64,000 nt of DNA from Bradyrhizobium sp. LHD-71 (GCF_031157255.1 NZ_JAVIFX010000030.1:1-64000); one strand, 5' to 3'. Shown: positions 8,645-17,308, counted from the stretch's first letter. Translations and numbers: made by a program. The notes: a model not told the origin generated them from the sequence alone.

Positions 8645-9652
8645 ATGTCGATCATCTCGGAACCAGAATATCGCTACAACATGCTCATCAAGACGTTCGC
8701 CTCAAGGGCTGAGCCGGCCTTCGAAGCGGAAGCGCAACAGGTTGAGGTCTGGGGCCGCCGCTGGGGCTGCAACAATGATGTCGGTCAGATTCGGATGGTG
8801 CTGATGCATCGTCCCGGACCCGAACTGAATATCGTCGATCCGAACAAGCGTCTGCCGGACATCGGAGCGTTCGGCGATCCGGCCGAGGGATGGTACTGGC
8901 GCGGCGATACTGTTCCAAATCTGGCGGCCCAGCAGGCGCAGCACGATGCGCTCGCCAGTGCGTTGCGGGAGGAAGGCGCGGAGGTCGTCTATGTCGACAA
9001 ATGCGCGCCGGGCAAGATGAAGACGGTCTATACGCGCGACAGCGTCATCGCCGTGAACGGTGGCGCGATCGTCACGCGTCTGGGTCCGCCGATCCGTCGC
9101 GGTGAGGAATTGCCGGTAACCCGTACGCTCGCCAGTCTTGGCATGCCGATCCTGCGCACGATCTCCGGTACAGGCCTGATGGAAGGCGGTAGCTTTGCCT
9201 TCATCACGCCCAAAGTGGCCGTGGTCGGCCTGTCGAGCCGGGTCGACGAGGAAGGCGCGCAGCAGCTCGAGGACGTGTTGCGCACGCAAGGCGTGGAGCT
9301 TCTGCGTGTGCATCTCACCGGCTACCGGCTGCACATCGACGGCATGTTCGTGATGATCGATCGCGACGTCGCGTTCGTGAACCCGACGCTGCTGCCGTTC
9401 TGGTTTCTGGAGAAGCTGAACGAGCTGAAGATCCGACAGATCGAAGTGTGCCCGGATGATCAGAACTGGGTGATCAACTGCCTGGCCGTACGTCCCGGCC
9501 ATGTGATCGTGCCCGAGGGGATCTCGCCGCGCACTATGGAGAAGTTCGCCAAGGCCGGCATCACGACGCGCGTCGTCGCCTACGATAAGGTTGCCCTCGG
9601 CGGCGGCGGCATCCACTGCTCTACGGCGCCGCTGATCCGCGATCCGATCTGA
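8645..9652 (+). CDS. DDAH/arginine-deiminase-fold amidinohydrolase
   Basis: A 335-residue enzyme of the amidinotransferase/dimethylarginine dimethylaminohydrolase superfamily. The pentein-fold signature is complete: MEGGS (Glu-Gly-Gly, about 179-183), the catalytic His in YRLHIDGMF (about 225), and the nucleophilic Cys in GGGGIHCST close to the C-terminus (about 324). Enzymes of this family remove ammonia or an alkylamine from a guanidino carbon, giving a ureido product. GAGACC precedes the ATG. As the last gene of the operon it suggests that the transported substrate or an intermediate carries a guanidino group. The exact substrate is unknown; N-methylated arginines, agmatine or guanidino acids are candidates. 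Confidence 0.85.
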   Translation: MSIISEPEYRYNMLIKTFASRAEPAFEAEAQQVEVWGRRWGCNNDVGQIRMVLMHRPGPELNIVDPNKRLPDIGAFGDPAEGWYWRGDTVPNLAAQQAQHDALASALREEGAEVVYVDKCAPGKMKTVYTRDSVIAVNGGAIVTRLGPPIRRGEELPVTRTLASLGMPILRTISGTGLMEGGSFAFITPKVAVVGLSSRVDEEGAQQLEDVLRTQGVELLRVHLTGYRLHIDGMFVMIDRDVAFVNPTLLPFWFLEKLNELKIRQIEVCPDDQNWVINCLAVRPGHVIVPEGISPRTMEKFAKAGITTRVVAYDKVALGGGGIHCSTAPLIRDPI

Positions 9653-9655
9653 AGG

Positions 9656-9680
9656 GCGCAGCTACGCAAGAATGCTGCGC
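9656..9680. terminator. Bidirectional hairpin between convergent genes
   Basis: GCGCAGC (9656-9662) pairs perfectly with GCTGCGC (9674-9680) across an 11-base loop. It sits in the 32-base gap between the stop of the DDAH-like gene and the stop of the reverse-strand complex I subunit gene, as expected of a shared terminator, although there is no T-tract. Confidence 0.6.
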
Positions 9681-9684
9681 GGCC

Positions 9685-9990
9685 TCAATGCGTCCAGGGC
9701 TCGCGCCGCTTGAATGCGAAGTTGTCCGAATAGGCGGCAATCCTGCGCTGGGCCTCGTTCGGTTCCAGCACCTGGTAGGGGATGCCATGGCGCTCACAAT
9801 AGGCGATGGCCTCCTCCTTGGTGTCGAAACGCACGGTCAGCTGCTGTTTCATGTCGGTCGACGACGTCCAGCCCATCAGCGGCTCGATCATGCGCGGCTG
9901 CTCCGGCTCGTAGTCGAGCTGCCATTCGCGGCTCGTCGCCGAGCCCGATTGCATGGCGTTCTTGGCCGGCCTGTAAATGCGCGCTGTCAT
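9685..9990 (-). CDS. NDUFS4-type complex I accessory subunit
   Basis: A 101-residue protein starting MTARIYRPAKNAMQSG, the hallmark of the ETC complex I subunit conserved region (NDUFS4/18-kDa family) found in alphaproteobacteria and mitochondria. Conserved features include WQLDYEPE, EPLMGWTSS, a FDTKEEAIAYCERHG helix and a C-terminal DNFAFKRREPWTH. It is an accessory subunit on the peripheral arm of NADH:quinone oxidoreductase. The frame is open for 24 more codons upstream, but ATG 9990 matches the family's start. It is a stand-alone gene, as usual in these bacteria, far from the nuo operon. Confidence 0.92.
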   Translation of the reverse strand: MTARIYRPAKNAMQSGSATSREWQLDYEPEQPRMIEPLMGWTSSTDMKQQLTVRFDTKEEAIAYCERHGIPYQVLEPNEAQRRIAAYSDNFAFKRREPWTH

Positions 9991-10387
9991 GGTCGAAACG
10001 AGCCATTCCTTGTCGAAAACCGCTGGTTGCCGGGTTCTAACGCCCGGACGCGCTCGCGGCAAGCACCGCTAAGAACCTTGAACCGAGGGTAGATACCGCA
10101 GACAAATACTAGCAGCCCAGCCAGGTAAGGGATTTCGGCGTTGGTAACCGCGATTCGTCAAATCCCCACGCGAGGCTTTTCCCCACGTGGTCCTGGGCTG
10201 AATTAGATTTGAGTTGATTTGACCGATCTGCGATGCGGGCCTGGGGTCACGGGGGCCGTGGAATCGGTATAGTCCGTTCTGCTCGGGCTTACAATCCGGG
10301 CGGGCCGTCTTACCATATTGGCTGTTTCCCCGTTTTGTTGTCCGTTTTGTCGTCCCTCACGGTAACTTTTCAAGTCGATCGGTCCGC
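9991..10387. other. 397-base intergenic region upstream of opgC
   Basis: Divergent promoter region between the complex I subunit gene and opgC, with no supported gene. It contains CAGCCCAG (10113-10120) and CTGGGCTG (10193-10200), an 8-bp perfect inverted repeat enclosing 72 bases and an inner CCACG/CGTGG pair (10166-10170 with 10186-10190). Near the opgC end there is a 12-bp tandem repeat (10330-10353). Other than these I see nothing clear. Confidence 0.5.
10330..10353. repeat. Two tandem 12-bp repeats before opgC
   Basis: CCGTTTTGTTGT is followed directly by CCGTTTTGTCGT, differing at one base. It lies 35-58 bases upstream of the opgC start and could be a regulator site or a slippage product. 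Confidence 0.6.
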
Positions 10388-11596
10388 ATGAGCAATATCC
10401 AAGCCGTACTTCCTCCCAGTGGCCGCGACCTCCGGCTGGATCTTTTTCGCGGCATCGCCAACTGGGCAATCTTCCTCGACCACATTCCGCACAACGTGGT
10501 CGCCTGGGTTACGACCCGGAACTATGGGTTCAGTGACGCGGCGGACCTGTTCGTCTTCATCTCCGGCTACACCGCTTCGTTCGTCTACGCGAAGGTGATG
10601 TTGGAGCGCGGCTTCCTGATCGGCACCGTGAAGCTGATGAAGCGGGTCTGGCAGCTCTATGTCGCACACATCCTTCTGTTCATCATCTACATCGCCGCAA
10701 TCGGCTACCTCGCACAACGCTACAACGAACCGCAGATCATCAACGAATTCAACGTGGCGGGCCTGATCGACAATCCGGTTCAGACGATCTTTGAAGGGCT
10801 GCTTCTCAAGTTCAAGCCGGTCAATCTCGATGTGCTGCCGCTCTATATCGTGCTGATGGCGGCGTTTCCGTTCGCGCTGTGGTGCCTGCTGCGCAAGCCG
10901 GACCTGACGCTCGTCGGGTCGATCGTGCTGTACTTCGCGGCCCGGACGTTTGGCTGGAATTTCCCCGGCTTTCCGTCGGGAGGCTGGTACTTCAATCCGT
11001 TCGCCTGGCAGCTGCTGTTCATGTTCGGCGCCTGGTTCGCCCTCGGCGGGGCGATGGATTCGCGCAAGCTGATCCGATCCAGATGGCTGCTCTGGGTCGG
11101 CACGGCCTATTTGCTGTTTGCGATGGTCATGACGCTGGCCGGCAGCTTTCCGCGGCTCGCGGCACTCTTCCCAGAGGATGTTTTCAAGGCCTTCAATCCG
11201 AACGACAAGACCAATCTCGCACCGTACCGCGTCATACACTTCGTCATCATCGCATTCTTTGTCACGCGGTTCGTGCCGCGCAACTGGAAGGGTCTGGAGT
11301 GGGACGGCTTTCGTCCGGCCATCCTGTGCGGCCAGCACTCGCTGGAAGTCTTCTGCTCGGGCGTCTTCCTTGCCTTCGTCGGGCATTTCCTGCTGATCAT
11401 GAACCCTGCCCTGTGGATGCAGTTTCTGGTCAGCTTTGGCGGCATCGGCCTCCTGTGCGCCATCGCCTATCTGAAGGACTGGTCGGCGAAGCTGGACAAG
11501 AAGCCACCGCGGGTCGCGGAAGATGGCGTGACGCCCATCCGCAAGGTCGGCCCCTCCATCCTGACGCGGCCACCACGCAGCAAGGACGCCGCCTGA
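10388..11596 (+). CDS. opgC: OpgC-domain membrane acyltransferase
   Basis: A 402-residue integral membrane protein with roughly ten hydrophobic segments and the OpgC start LRLDLFRGIANWAIFLDHI (about 16-34) followed by FSDAADLFVFISGY (about 47-60). OpgC proteins modify osmoregulated periplasmic glucans, usually by adding succinyl groups, at the inner membrane. The family has several paralogs in rhizobia, so the precise acyl group is uncertain. The C-terminal about 35 residues are charged and cytoplasmic. It is convergent with the ABC genes that follow. Confidence 0.85.
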   Translation: MSNIQAVLPPSGRDLRLDLFRGIANWAIFLDHIPHNVVAWVTTRNYGFSDAADLFVFISGYTASFVYAKVMLERGFLIGTVKLMKRVWQLYVAHILLFIIYIAAIGYLAQRYNEPQIINEFNVAGLIDNPVQTIFEGLLLKFKPVNLDVLPLYIVLMAAFPFALWCLLRKPDLTLVGSIVLYFAARTFGWNFPGFPSGGWYFNPFAWQLLFMFGAWFALGGAMDSRKLIRSRWLLWVGTAYLLFAMVMTLAGSFPRLAALFPEDVFKAFNPNDKTNLAPYRVIHFVIIAFFVTRFVPRNWKGLEWDGFRPAILCGQHSLEVFCSGVFLAFVGHFLLIMNPALWMQFLVSFGGIGLLCAIAYLKDWSAKLDKKPPRVAEDGVTPIRKVGPSILTRPPRSKDAA

Positions 11597-11629
11597 ACCT
11601 CACGGTCCGGTTGGCGCCTCGCGCAAGGC

Positions 11630-12712
11630 TCAGGCGTTCGCGGGCGAGTCTTCGACCCGGACGATTTGCGAGGGGTCGATCCTGAGCCAGACCGGCTGGT
11701 GCATTTCCAGCGCATTGGCCGGCGAAGAAACGACGCGCAGGCGAAGTCCGGATTCGGCGGCGAAGGTGTAATCCCATGTCTCGCCAAGGAATGTACGGTT
11801 GGCGATCTTGCCCGGGATCACCGGCCGGGTCGCTTCAGCCGGCTGTGCCGCGAACACCTCCATGCTTTGCGGTCGCACGGAGAAGGTGGAAACGCCCGCC
11901 GGGATGCCGGTCGTGCCAAGGCTGGATTTTGCGACATTGAAGCCGGTGAAATCGACGACGTCGCCGTTCGGGCGCCCCTCGATGAAGTTCGTGCGGCCAA
12001 TGAAACCCGCCACGAAGCGGGTCTTCGGCGTGCGGTAGATGTTTACGGGCACGTCGAGCTGATCGACCTTGCCTTTGTTCATCACGGCGATCCGGTCCGA
12101 AATCGCCATCGCCTCGGACTGGTCATGGGTTACATAGACGGTCGTCATGCGGAACTCGTCATGCAGCCGCCTGATCTCGCCGCGCATTTCCTCGCGCAAA
12201 TTGGCGTCGAGGTTGGAAAGCGGCTCGTCGAGCAGCAAAACCTCCGGCTTCACGACGATCGCGCGCGCCAGCGCAACGCGCTGCTGCTGGCCGCCCGACA
12301 ACTCGTTCGGGTAGCGGTCGCTCAACTGGTCGAGCCGCACGATCGACAGCATCTCATTGGTGCGGCGTACGATCTCGTCTCTGGGGCGCCTTCTGGCGCG
12401 CAGGCCAAAGGCGACGTTCTCGAACACCGTCATGTTCGGCCAGATCGCGTAGGACTGAAAGATCATCGACATGTTGCGCCGTTCCGGCGGCACCGACGCG
12501 GCCGGCGACGAAAGCAGCCGGTCGTTCATTTCGATCGTGCCCTCGGACGGATCGATGAAGCCCGCGATCATCCTCAGCGTCGTGGTCTTGCCGCAGCCCG
12601 ACGGACCGAGCAGCGAAACGAACTCACCTTCCTGCAGCGCAAGGTCGATGTGGTCAACGACGGCGGTCGAGGCATAGCGTTTGGTCAAACCCTTGAGGTT
12701 CAGTTTTTGCAT
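11630..12712 (-). CDS. ABC importer ATPase, FbpC/PotA type
   Basis: A 360-residue ATP-binding subunit with Walker A GPSGCGKTT (about 37-45), signature LSGGQQQR, Walker B LLLDEP, YVTHDQ and a C-terminal TOBE_2 domain. Its start codon overlaps the stop of the permease gene by one base (TGATG), so translation is coupled. It is the last gene of an operon that begins with an enoyl-CoA hydratase-like gene. FbpC-type ATPases serve ferric iron, thiamine or small organic importers; here the co-transcribed hydratase-like gene and divergent IclR regulator make an organic substrate more likely than iron. Confidence 0.9.
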   Translation of the reverse strand: MQKLNLKGLTKRYASTAVVDHIDLALQEGEFVSLLGPSGCGKTTTLRMIAGFIDPSEGTIEMNDRLLSSPAASVPPERRNMSMIFQSYAIWPNMTVFENVAFGLRARRRPRDEIVRRTNEMLSIVRLDQLSDRYPNELSGGQQQRVALARAIVVKPEVLLLDEPLSNLDANLREEMRGEIRRLHDEFRMTTVYVTHDQSEAMAISDRIAVMNKGKVDQLDVPVNIYRTPKTRFVAGFIGRTNFIEGRPNGDVVDFTGFNVAKSSLGTTGIPAGVSTFSVRPQSMEVFAAQPAEATRPVIPGKIANRTFLGETWDYTFAAESGLRLRVVSSPANALEMHQPVWLRIDPSQIVRVEDSPANA

Positions 12713-14463
12713 CAGTTTCGCCTCAGCATAAAGTCGCGTCCGAGGACGCGCATTCCCGCCAACACCACGGCTGTGGTCACGAACAAGAGTACGACGCCCA
12801 TCGCCGCCAGGATCTCATAACGACCCTGCTCGCTCAGATCGAGCGTCAGCACGGAGATCACCCGCGTCTCGGGCCCGGACAGGAATACGGCGGTGGAGAG
12901 CTCACGAGTTGCCAGCACGAAGGTGAGAATCCAGGCGCCCAGGAGCGTCTTCTTCAACAGCGGCGCCACGACCCGCCGCAGCACCATCAGCCGGTTGCCA
13001 CCGAGAATCCGCACCGCCTCCTCGAGCTCCGGATTGATGCTGCGAATTCCGGAGCCGACGGTTACAAACGCGATCGGCATGAAGCGGGTGATGAACGCCA
13101 CGATGATGATGAGGCCGGTGCCGTAAAGGTAGAATGGCGCGCCGGCATAAGCAGCATAGAAACAGATCGCCAGCACGATGCCTGGAATGATGACCGGGCT
13201 GAGCGCGAGGAACGACAACACCGGTGTCAGCGGCAACAGCCGACGCTGGACGATGTAGGCGACCCCGAAGCCGAAGGCGCAGCAGAACGTTGCCGTCACG
13301 GCAGCATAAGAGAAGGTATTCCACATCGACTGTCGCACCGTGAGTTGCTCGAAGAAGATGTGATAGAAATTGTACAGTGTGAGATTGTCGATCGCGAGGC
13401 CCCTGCCCCACGCTTTCGCGAATGCGCACTGAACCAGCACCACCAGCGGAAGCAGCACCGTGACCAGTGAGATTGCGAATGCGTAGGCGGCAAGCAGCCA
13501 CTTCCACGGACCAAGCCGGACGATCCGACGGTCACCGCCCTTGCCTGAGACCGAAACATAACTGCGGTTCGACAGCAGCAGGCGCTGGATCCAGAGCAGC
13601 AGGATGGTAACCAGGATCAACGGCATCGAGAATGCGGCCGCGACTTCCACACGCAAAGGATGCTCGAAGAACGTGGCGAGCTGCGTGGTGGCGACGTTGT
13701 ATCGCGCCGGGATCGCAATGAGCGCCGGTGTTCCGTAAAGCGCGATCGATTCCAAAAACACAAGAATGAAGGCGCCGAGAATGGCCGGCAGTGCCAGCGG
13801 CAGGGTCACCTTCACCATGGTCCGCAGCGTGCCTGCACCATGGACGGCAGCCGCCTCCTCCATCTCCGTCGAGATCAGGTCGAGCGCAGAGCGCGTGAAC
13901 ACGTAGATGAGCGGAAAGGCATAGATGCCGACCACGAAGCAGAGGCCCCAAAACGAAAAGAGGTTGAAGGGCCCCGTCGCCGTGCCGAAAATGCCGACCC
14001 AGATCCTGTTTAGCCAGCCGGCATTGGGGCCGGCCAGCAGCATCCAGCCAATGGCACCGAGAAAGGTGGGGATGATGAATGCGGCGATCACGCTCGCATG
14101 CGCCCAGTTCCGTCCCGGCATGTCGGTCCGCGACACCGCCCAGGCGAGCGGCACGGCCATTGCGGCTGCGATCAACGAGGCGAAGCTTGCCATCCACAAC
14201 GTGTTGATCACGGCCTGAATGTGCCGGGCGCGGCTGAAGGCGGAGATGTAGTTGGCGAAGGTGATCTCCGTGCCGTTGACCTGCCTGAAGCTGTCGATGA
14301 TCAGCCGCAGCAGCGGATTGACGATCAGGAAAGCCAGAACCAGCGCCAGCAGGATCCAGAGAATGAGCATCGGATCGAACGCCCGCTTCGGGCGCAGGCT
14401 GCTCTCGCGCGCTTTCGGCAGCGAAGGGATCGCGGCCGCGCTATCCGCTCTTACGTCCACCAT
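12712..14463 (-). CDS. Fused ABC importer permease, FbpB type
   Basis: A 583-residue inner-membrane permease that holds two permease domains in one chain (about 12 membrane segments), as in FbpB/ThiP. EAA loops are visible near residues 185-205 (EEAAAVHGAGTLRTM) and near 480-500 (EEAVRILGGNRLMVLRR). Having both halves fused explains why the operon has one permease gene. It lies between the binding protein gene (21 bases upstream) and the overlapping ATPase gene. Confidence 0.9.
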   Translation of the reverse strand: MVDVRADSAAAIPSLPKARESSLRPKRAFDPMLILWILLALVLAFLIVNPLLRLIIDSFRQVNGTEITFANYISAFSRARHIQAVINTLWMASFASLIAAAMAVPLAWAVSRTDMPGRNWAHASVIAAFIIPTFLGAIGWMLLAGPNAGWLNRIWVGIFGTATGPFNLFSFWGLCFVVGIYAFPLIYVFTRSALDLISTEMEEAAAVHGAGTLRTMVKVTLPLALPAILGAFILVFLESIALYGTPALIAIPARYNVATTQLATFFEHPLRVEVAAAFSMPLILVTILLLWIQRLLLSNRSYVSVSGKGGDRRIVRLGPWKWLLAAYAFAISLVTVLLPLVVLVQCAFAKAWGRGLAIDNLTLYNFYHIFFEQLTVRQSMWNTFSYAAVTATFCCAFGFGVAYIVQRRLLPLTPVLSFLALSPVIIPGIVLAICFYAAYAGAPFYLYGTGLIIIVAFITRFMPIAFVTVGSGIRSINPELEEAVRILGGNRLMVLRRVVAPLLKKTLLGAWILTFVLATRELSTAVFLSGPETRVISVLTLDLSEQGRYEILAAMGVVLLFVTTAVVLAGMRVLGRDFMLRRN

Positions 14464-14484
14464 GATGATAAAGCCCCAGCACGA

Positions 14485-15525
14485 TCAGATTCCGAAGGTG
14501 TCCCGCCACTCCTCGATCACCTCTGGAATACCTTTCACGATTTCGTCCACGCTCGGCTGGATCAGCTTCATTTCCGTAACGCGAAGCACGCCAGGTCGCG
14601 GGTCGACGTCGGGCCGCAGCGGACTACCAAACTCATCGCGGGCAATCTCGGCCGCCTCCTTGCCGTAAAGGAACTCGACGAACAGCTTTGCCGCGTTCGG
14701 ATGGCGGCTGTTCTTCATGATCGCCGTCGGCGAGCTCATCAGCACCGCCCCTTCTTCGGGAATGATCACACCGACCGGATTGCCGCGCGAGGCCTGCAAG
14801 TACGCCAGACTGCCGGGCCCCGCCGCAACGAGGCGTTCGCCGGAGGTGAGCATCGTCACCGTATCGATGATCGAGCGACCGATCTGCGGCTTGCGTTCGG
14901 CCAACGTCTCGAAATAGCTCCAACCGTAGAGCTTCTTCATCTGCACCGTCCAGACGCCGACGAAGCCGGAAAAGCCCGGGTGCCCCACCGACACCTGGTT
15001 CACCCATTTCGGGTCCAGCAGCGCCTTCCAGGTCTTGGGAGCGTCTTCGGCCTTTACCTTGCTAGTGTTGTACAGGATCGACACGAACGTCGCCGACGTC
15101 GTATGAAACTGGTCGTCCTTGTCGACATTGCGGAACACCGGCGCAATCTGCTCCATAGTCTGAGGCTTGAAGCTCATGAGCAGGCCGCGCTGCTTCAATG
15201 ACACGCAATGACCGATATCGGTCGTGGCGAACACGTCGCAATTCGGCACGTTCGCCTGGATGTCCTGGCTGAGACGTTGGTAGGCAACCTGCGCCGTGGT
15301 CCGCACGACATTGACCTTCACGCCTGGATATTTTTCCGTGAAGGTCCGGCCGAAGCGCTCGCCAGTCTCCGAATTGTAGTGGGCGACGTACCAGGTGAGC
15401 TCGCCCTCTTTCTTCGCCGCCTCGTACAGCGATTTCTCATAGTCGCTCATTTGTGCGGCGGCTCCGCGTGGGCTCAGCGTGGCCGCAAGGCCGGCGGCAA
15501 CGAAAGTCCTGCGATTCATACCCAT
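14485..15525 (-). CDS. ABC importer periplasmic binding protein, FbpA-like
   Basis: A 346-residue solute-binding protein with a Tat-like signal (MNRRTFVAAG, then ending GAAAQ at about 25). The mature part begins KSLYEAAKKEGELTWY, a common start in the iron/organic-acid binding class (SBP_bac_13/FbpA fold). The ATG at 15525 has GGGGAGG about 6 bases upstream. The pair of tyrosines that binds iron in FbpA is not evident to me, which with the context argues for an organic ligand. It follows the hydratase-like gene by 51 bases. Confidence 0.86.
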   Translation of the reverse strand: MGMNRRTFVAAGLAATLSPRGAAAQMSDYEKSLYEAAKKEGELTWYVAHYNSETGERFGRTFTEKYPGVKVNVVRTTAQVAYQRLSQDIQANVPNCDVFATTDIGHCVSLKQRGLLMSFKPQTMEQIAPVFRNVDKDDQFHTTSATFVSILYNTSKVKAEDAPKTWKALLDPKWVNQVSVGHPGFSGFVGVWTVQMKKLYGWSYFETLAERKPQIGRSIIDTVTMLTSGERLVAAGPGSLAYLQASRGNPVGVIIPEEGAVLMSSPTAIMKNSRHPNAAKLFVEFLYGKEAAEIARDEFGSPLRPDVDPRPGVLRVTEMKLIQPSVDEIVKGIPEVIEEWRDTFGI

Positions 15526-15576
15526 GGTATCCTCCCCGAACCTCGAGCCTGTGTCTGCTCGTTGGTTTTTGTTTGC

Positions 15577-16404
15577 CTACCGCCCTGAAAAGCGCGGCGG
15601 GCGTTTTTCATGGAAGGCGCGAAGGCCCTCCTTGATATCGTCACTTTGGAAGCAGGCTTGCGCGCGCTCCTCGAACGCCTTGCGATCAAGCTCGTGGCGC
15701 GCGATTTCGTTGATCGCCCGCTTCATGCCGGCAACCGACAACGGCGCCATGCTTGCAAGATCCTTGATCAATTCATCGACAGTCGCGTCGAGGCGACCTG
15801 CTTCGCATAGCGAGGTGAGATAGCCGATGCGGAACATCTCCTGGGCGTCGATGCGGCGCGCAGTGAGGAAGAGCAATTTCGCCGCATTGACGCCAAGCCG
15901 GGTCACGTAACGGACCATGCCGCTCTCATAATAGTGCAGCCCGAGCCGGGCCGCCGGCATGAACATCTGGGCGGTGGCATCGCCTATTCTGAAGTCGCAA
16001 GCCAACGCGAGGTCGGTGGCGCCGCCGTAGACGCCGCCGTTGAGCCGGCAGATCGTCGGCACGCGCAGGTTCTCGAGCCTATTGACCATATCCTCGAACG
16101 CCATGTTGCGAGGCGCCGGCGATGCCGGCGTCTGCTGCGCCGAGGCCCGGTCCTGCAGATCGCCGAGATGATAGCCGGATGAAAAGATCCGTCCCGTGCC
16201 GGTCAGCACCAGCAGGCGGATCGCGGGATCCTTCTCGATACGGTCGAAGAGGTCGGACAGCGCTGCGACGTCGTCGGGTTCCAGCCGGTTGGCGACCGCC
16301 GGGCGGTTCAGCCGGATCGTCGCGGTCCCCTCCTTTATCGAGAACAGCGGAGGCGTCGCCTCCACAGCCTGATCGACCTTTGCTGCGGCCTTGGCGACGG
16401 ACAT
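15577..16404 (-). CDS. Enoyl-CoA hydratase/isomerase family protein
   Basis: A 275-residue crotonase-fold protein. It shows the first oxyanion-hole region TGTGRIFSSGYHLGDL (cited by position about 81-96) and the second at LNGGVYGGATDLALACDFRI (about 121-140). The usual ENFSAG is here FSSGYHL, and the second catalytic acid region reads MFMPAARLGL, so activity could differ from a true hydratase. ATG 16404 is chosen for GGAGGG just upstream; an ATG at 16425 with AAGGA is also possible and would place the start against the palindromic operator. First gene of the reverse operon with the FbpABC-like importer and divergent from the IclR gene. Confidence 0.82.
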   Translation of the reverse strand: MSVAKAAAKVDQAVEATPPLFSIKEGTATIRLNRPAVANRLEPDDVAALSDLFDRIEKDPAIRLLVLTGTGRIFSSGYHLGDLQDRASAQQTPASPAPRNMAFEDMVNRLENLRVPTICRLNGGVYGGATDLALACDFRIGDATAQMFMPAARLGLHYYESGMVRYVTRLGVNAAKLLFLTARRIDAQEMFRIGYLTSLCEAGRLDATVDELIKDLASMAPLSVAGMKRAINEIARHELDRKAFEERAQACFQSDDIKEGLRAFHEKRPPRFSGR

Positions 16405-16428
16405 CAACCCTCCAAAATTCCCCATGCT

Positions 16429-16454
16429 GTTCCTTGAGTTGGAACAACTTGTTC
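16429..16454. promoter_or_regulatory. Overlapping palindromes, probable IclR operator
   Basis: GTTCC-N7-GGAAC (16429-16445) is followed at once by an overlapping near-perfect palindrome GAACAACTTGTTC (16442-16454). They lie in the divergent gap between the hydratase-like operon and the IclR gene. Such paired dyads of about 13-17 bp are typical of IclR-family sites controlling both directions. Not tested. Confidence 0.6.
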
Positions 16455-16558
16455 TTTATAACGGTACGCTAGACAAGGTTACCGGCGATGTAAAGGCGCC
16501 GGGCCGTCGCATGCGTCTGCGTCCGCCGGCGTACAATTTTGGCAAAGCAAGAACGACA

Positions 16559-17299
16559 ATGGATAGCGTCAAGTCCGTCCTTCGCATCATCGAAGCCGTA
16601 GCAATCTCACCCGAGATCGGCGTGTCCGATCTCTCCCGCCAACTGCAGCAGCCGAAGACCACCGTCCAGCGAGGGCTCATGACCTTGCATGAAGCGGGGT
16701 GGATCAGGCCGACCAACGAACCGCGCCGGCGATGGAAGATCACCTCCAAGCTTTTCATGTTGAGCCGTTCGGCGGAGACGGAAGCGCGGTTGCGACGAGC
16801 GGCGCTGCCGATCATGCAGGCCTTGCGTGACGAGACGCAGGAGACGACACATCTGATGGTGCGCGAGGAGCGCCATCTGGTCTTGATCGAGCGAGTGGAT
16901 TCGCCGCTCGCGCTGCGCACGGTGCGCGATCTCGGTTCACGCTCGCCGTTGCATACCTCGGCAAACGGCAAGGCCTTTCTCGCACACCTGACGGCCCGCG
17001 AACAGGAAGACTACCTGGCCGGCAAGCTGACGGCACTGACCGAGAACTCGAAGATCGACCCCGATCTCATCCGCAAGGACATCACACAGATCAGAAGGCT
17101 TGGATACGCGACCAACATTGGCGAGCTCGACCTGCACGTTCATGCCGTCGCAGCGGCGGTGATGAACCAGGATGGGCGACCGGTCGCAGCGTTGTCGATC
17201 TCGTGCCCTTCGTCCCGCCTTCCCATCGAGAAGATGCCGTTCTTCGGCGAAAAGGTCATTGCCGCCGCGCGTGCTGTCTCGCAGCGGCTGGCAGTGTGA
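16559..17299 (+). CDS. IclR-family transcriptional regulator
   Basis: A 246-residue regulator with an N-terminal winged helix (MDSVKSVLRIIEAVA, then a recognition helix around KTTVQRGLMTL, about 35-45) and a C-terminal effector domain of the GAF-like IclR fold, with the typical RSPLHTSANGKAFLAHL segment near 125-140. The frame is open upstream to 16391, but ATG 16559 gives the family's normal start. It is divergent from the hydratase-like/ABC operon and probably controls it, binding the paired palindrome between them. Confidence 0.9.
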   Translation: MDSVKSVLRIIEAVAISPEIGVSDLSRQLQQPKTTVQRGLMTLHEAGWIRPTNEPRRRWKITSKLFMLSRSAETEARLRRAALPIMQALRDETQETTHLMVREERHLVLIERVDSPLALRTVRDLGSRSPLHTSANGKAFLAHLTAREQEDYLAGKLTALTENSKIDPDLIRKDITQIRRLGYATNIGELDLHVHAVAAAVMNQDGRPVAALSISCPSSRLPIEKMPFFGEKVIAAARAVSQRLAV

Positions 17300-17308
17300 C
17301 TGCCAGCC
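17286..17308 (+). terminator. Strong hairpin overlapping the IclR stop codon
   Basis: GGCTGGCAG (17286-17294) pairs perfectly with CTGCCAGCC (17300-17308) around loop TGTGA. The stem includes the last codons and the stop. No T-tract follows; it may protect the mRNA 3' end or act as a weak terminator. Confidence 0.55.

Noticed and set aside
10203-10469. 88-codon reverse open frame upstream of opgC
   Set aside because: No homology, overlaps opgC start, and would cover the promoter region.
12712-15525. Ferric iron importer as a firm call
   Set aside because: Only the fold class fits; the binding protein's iron-binding tyrosines are not evident and the neighbours suggest an organic substrate.
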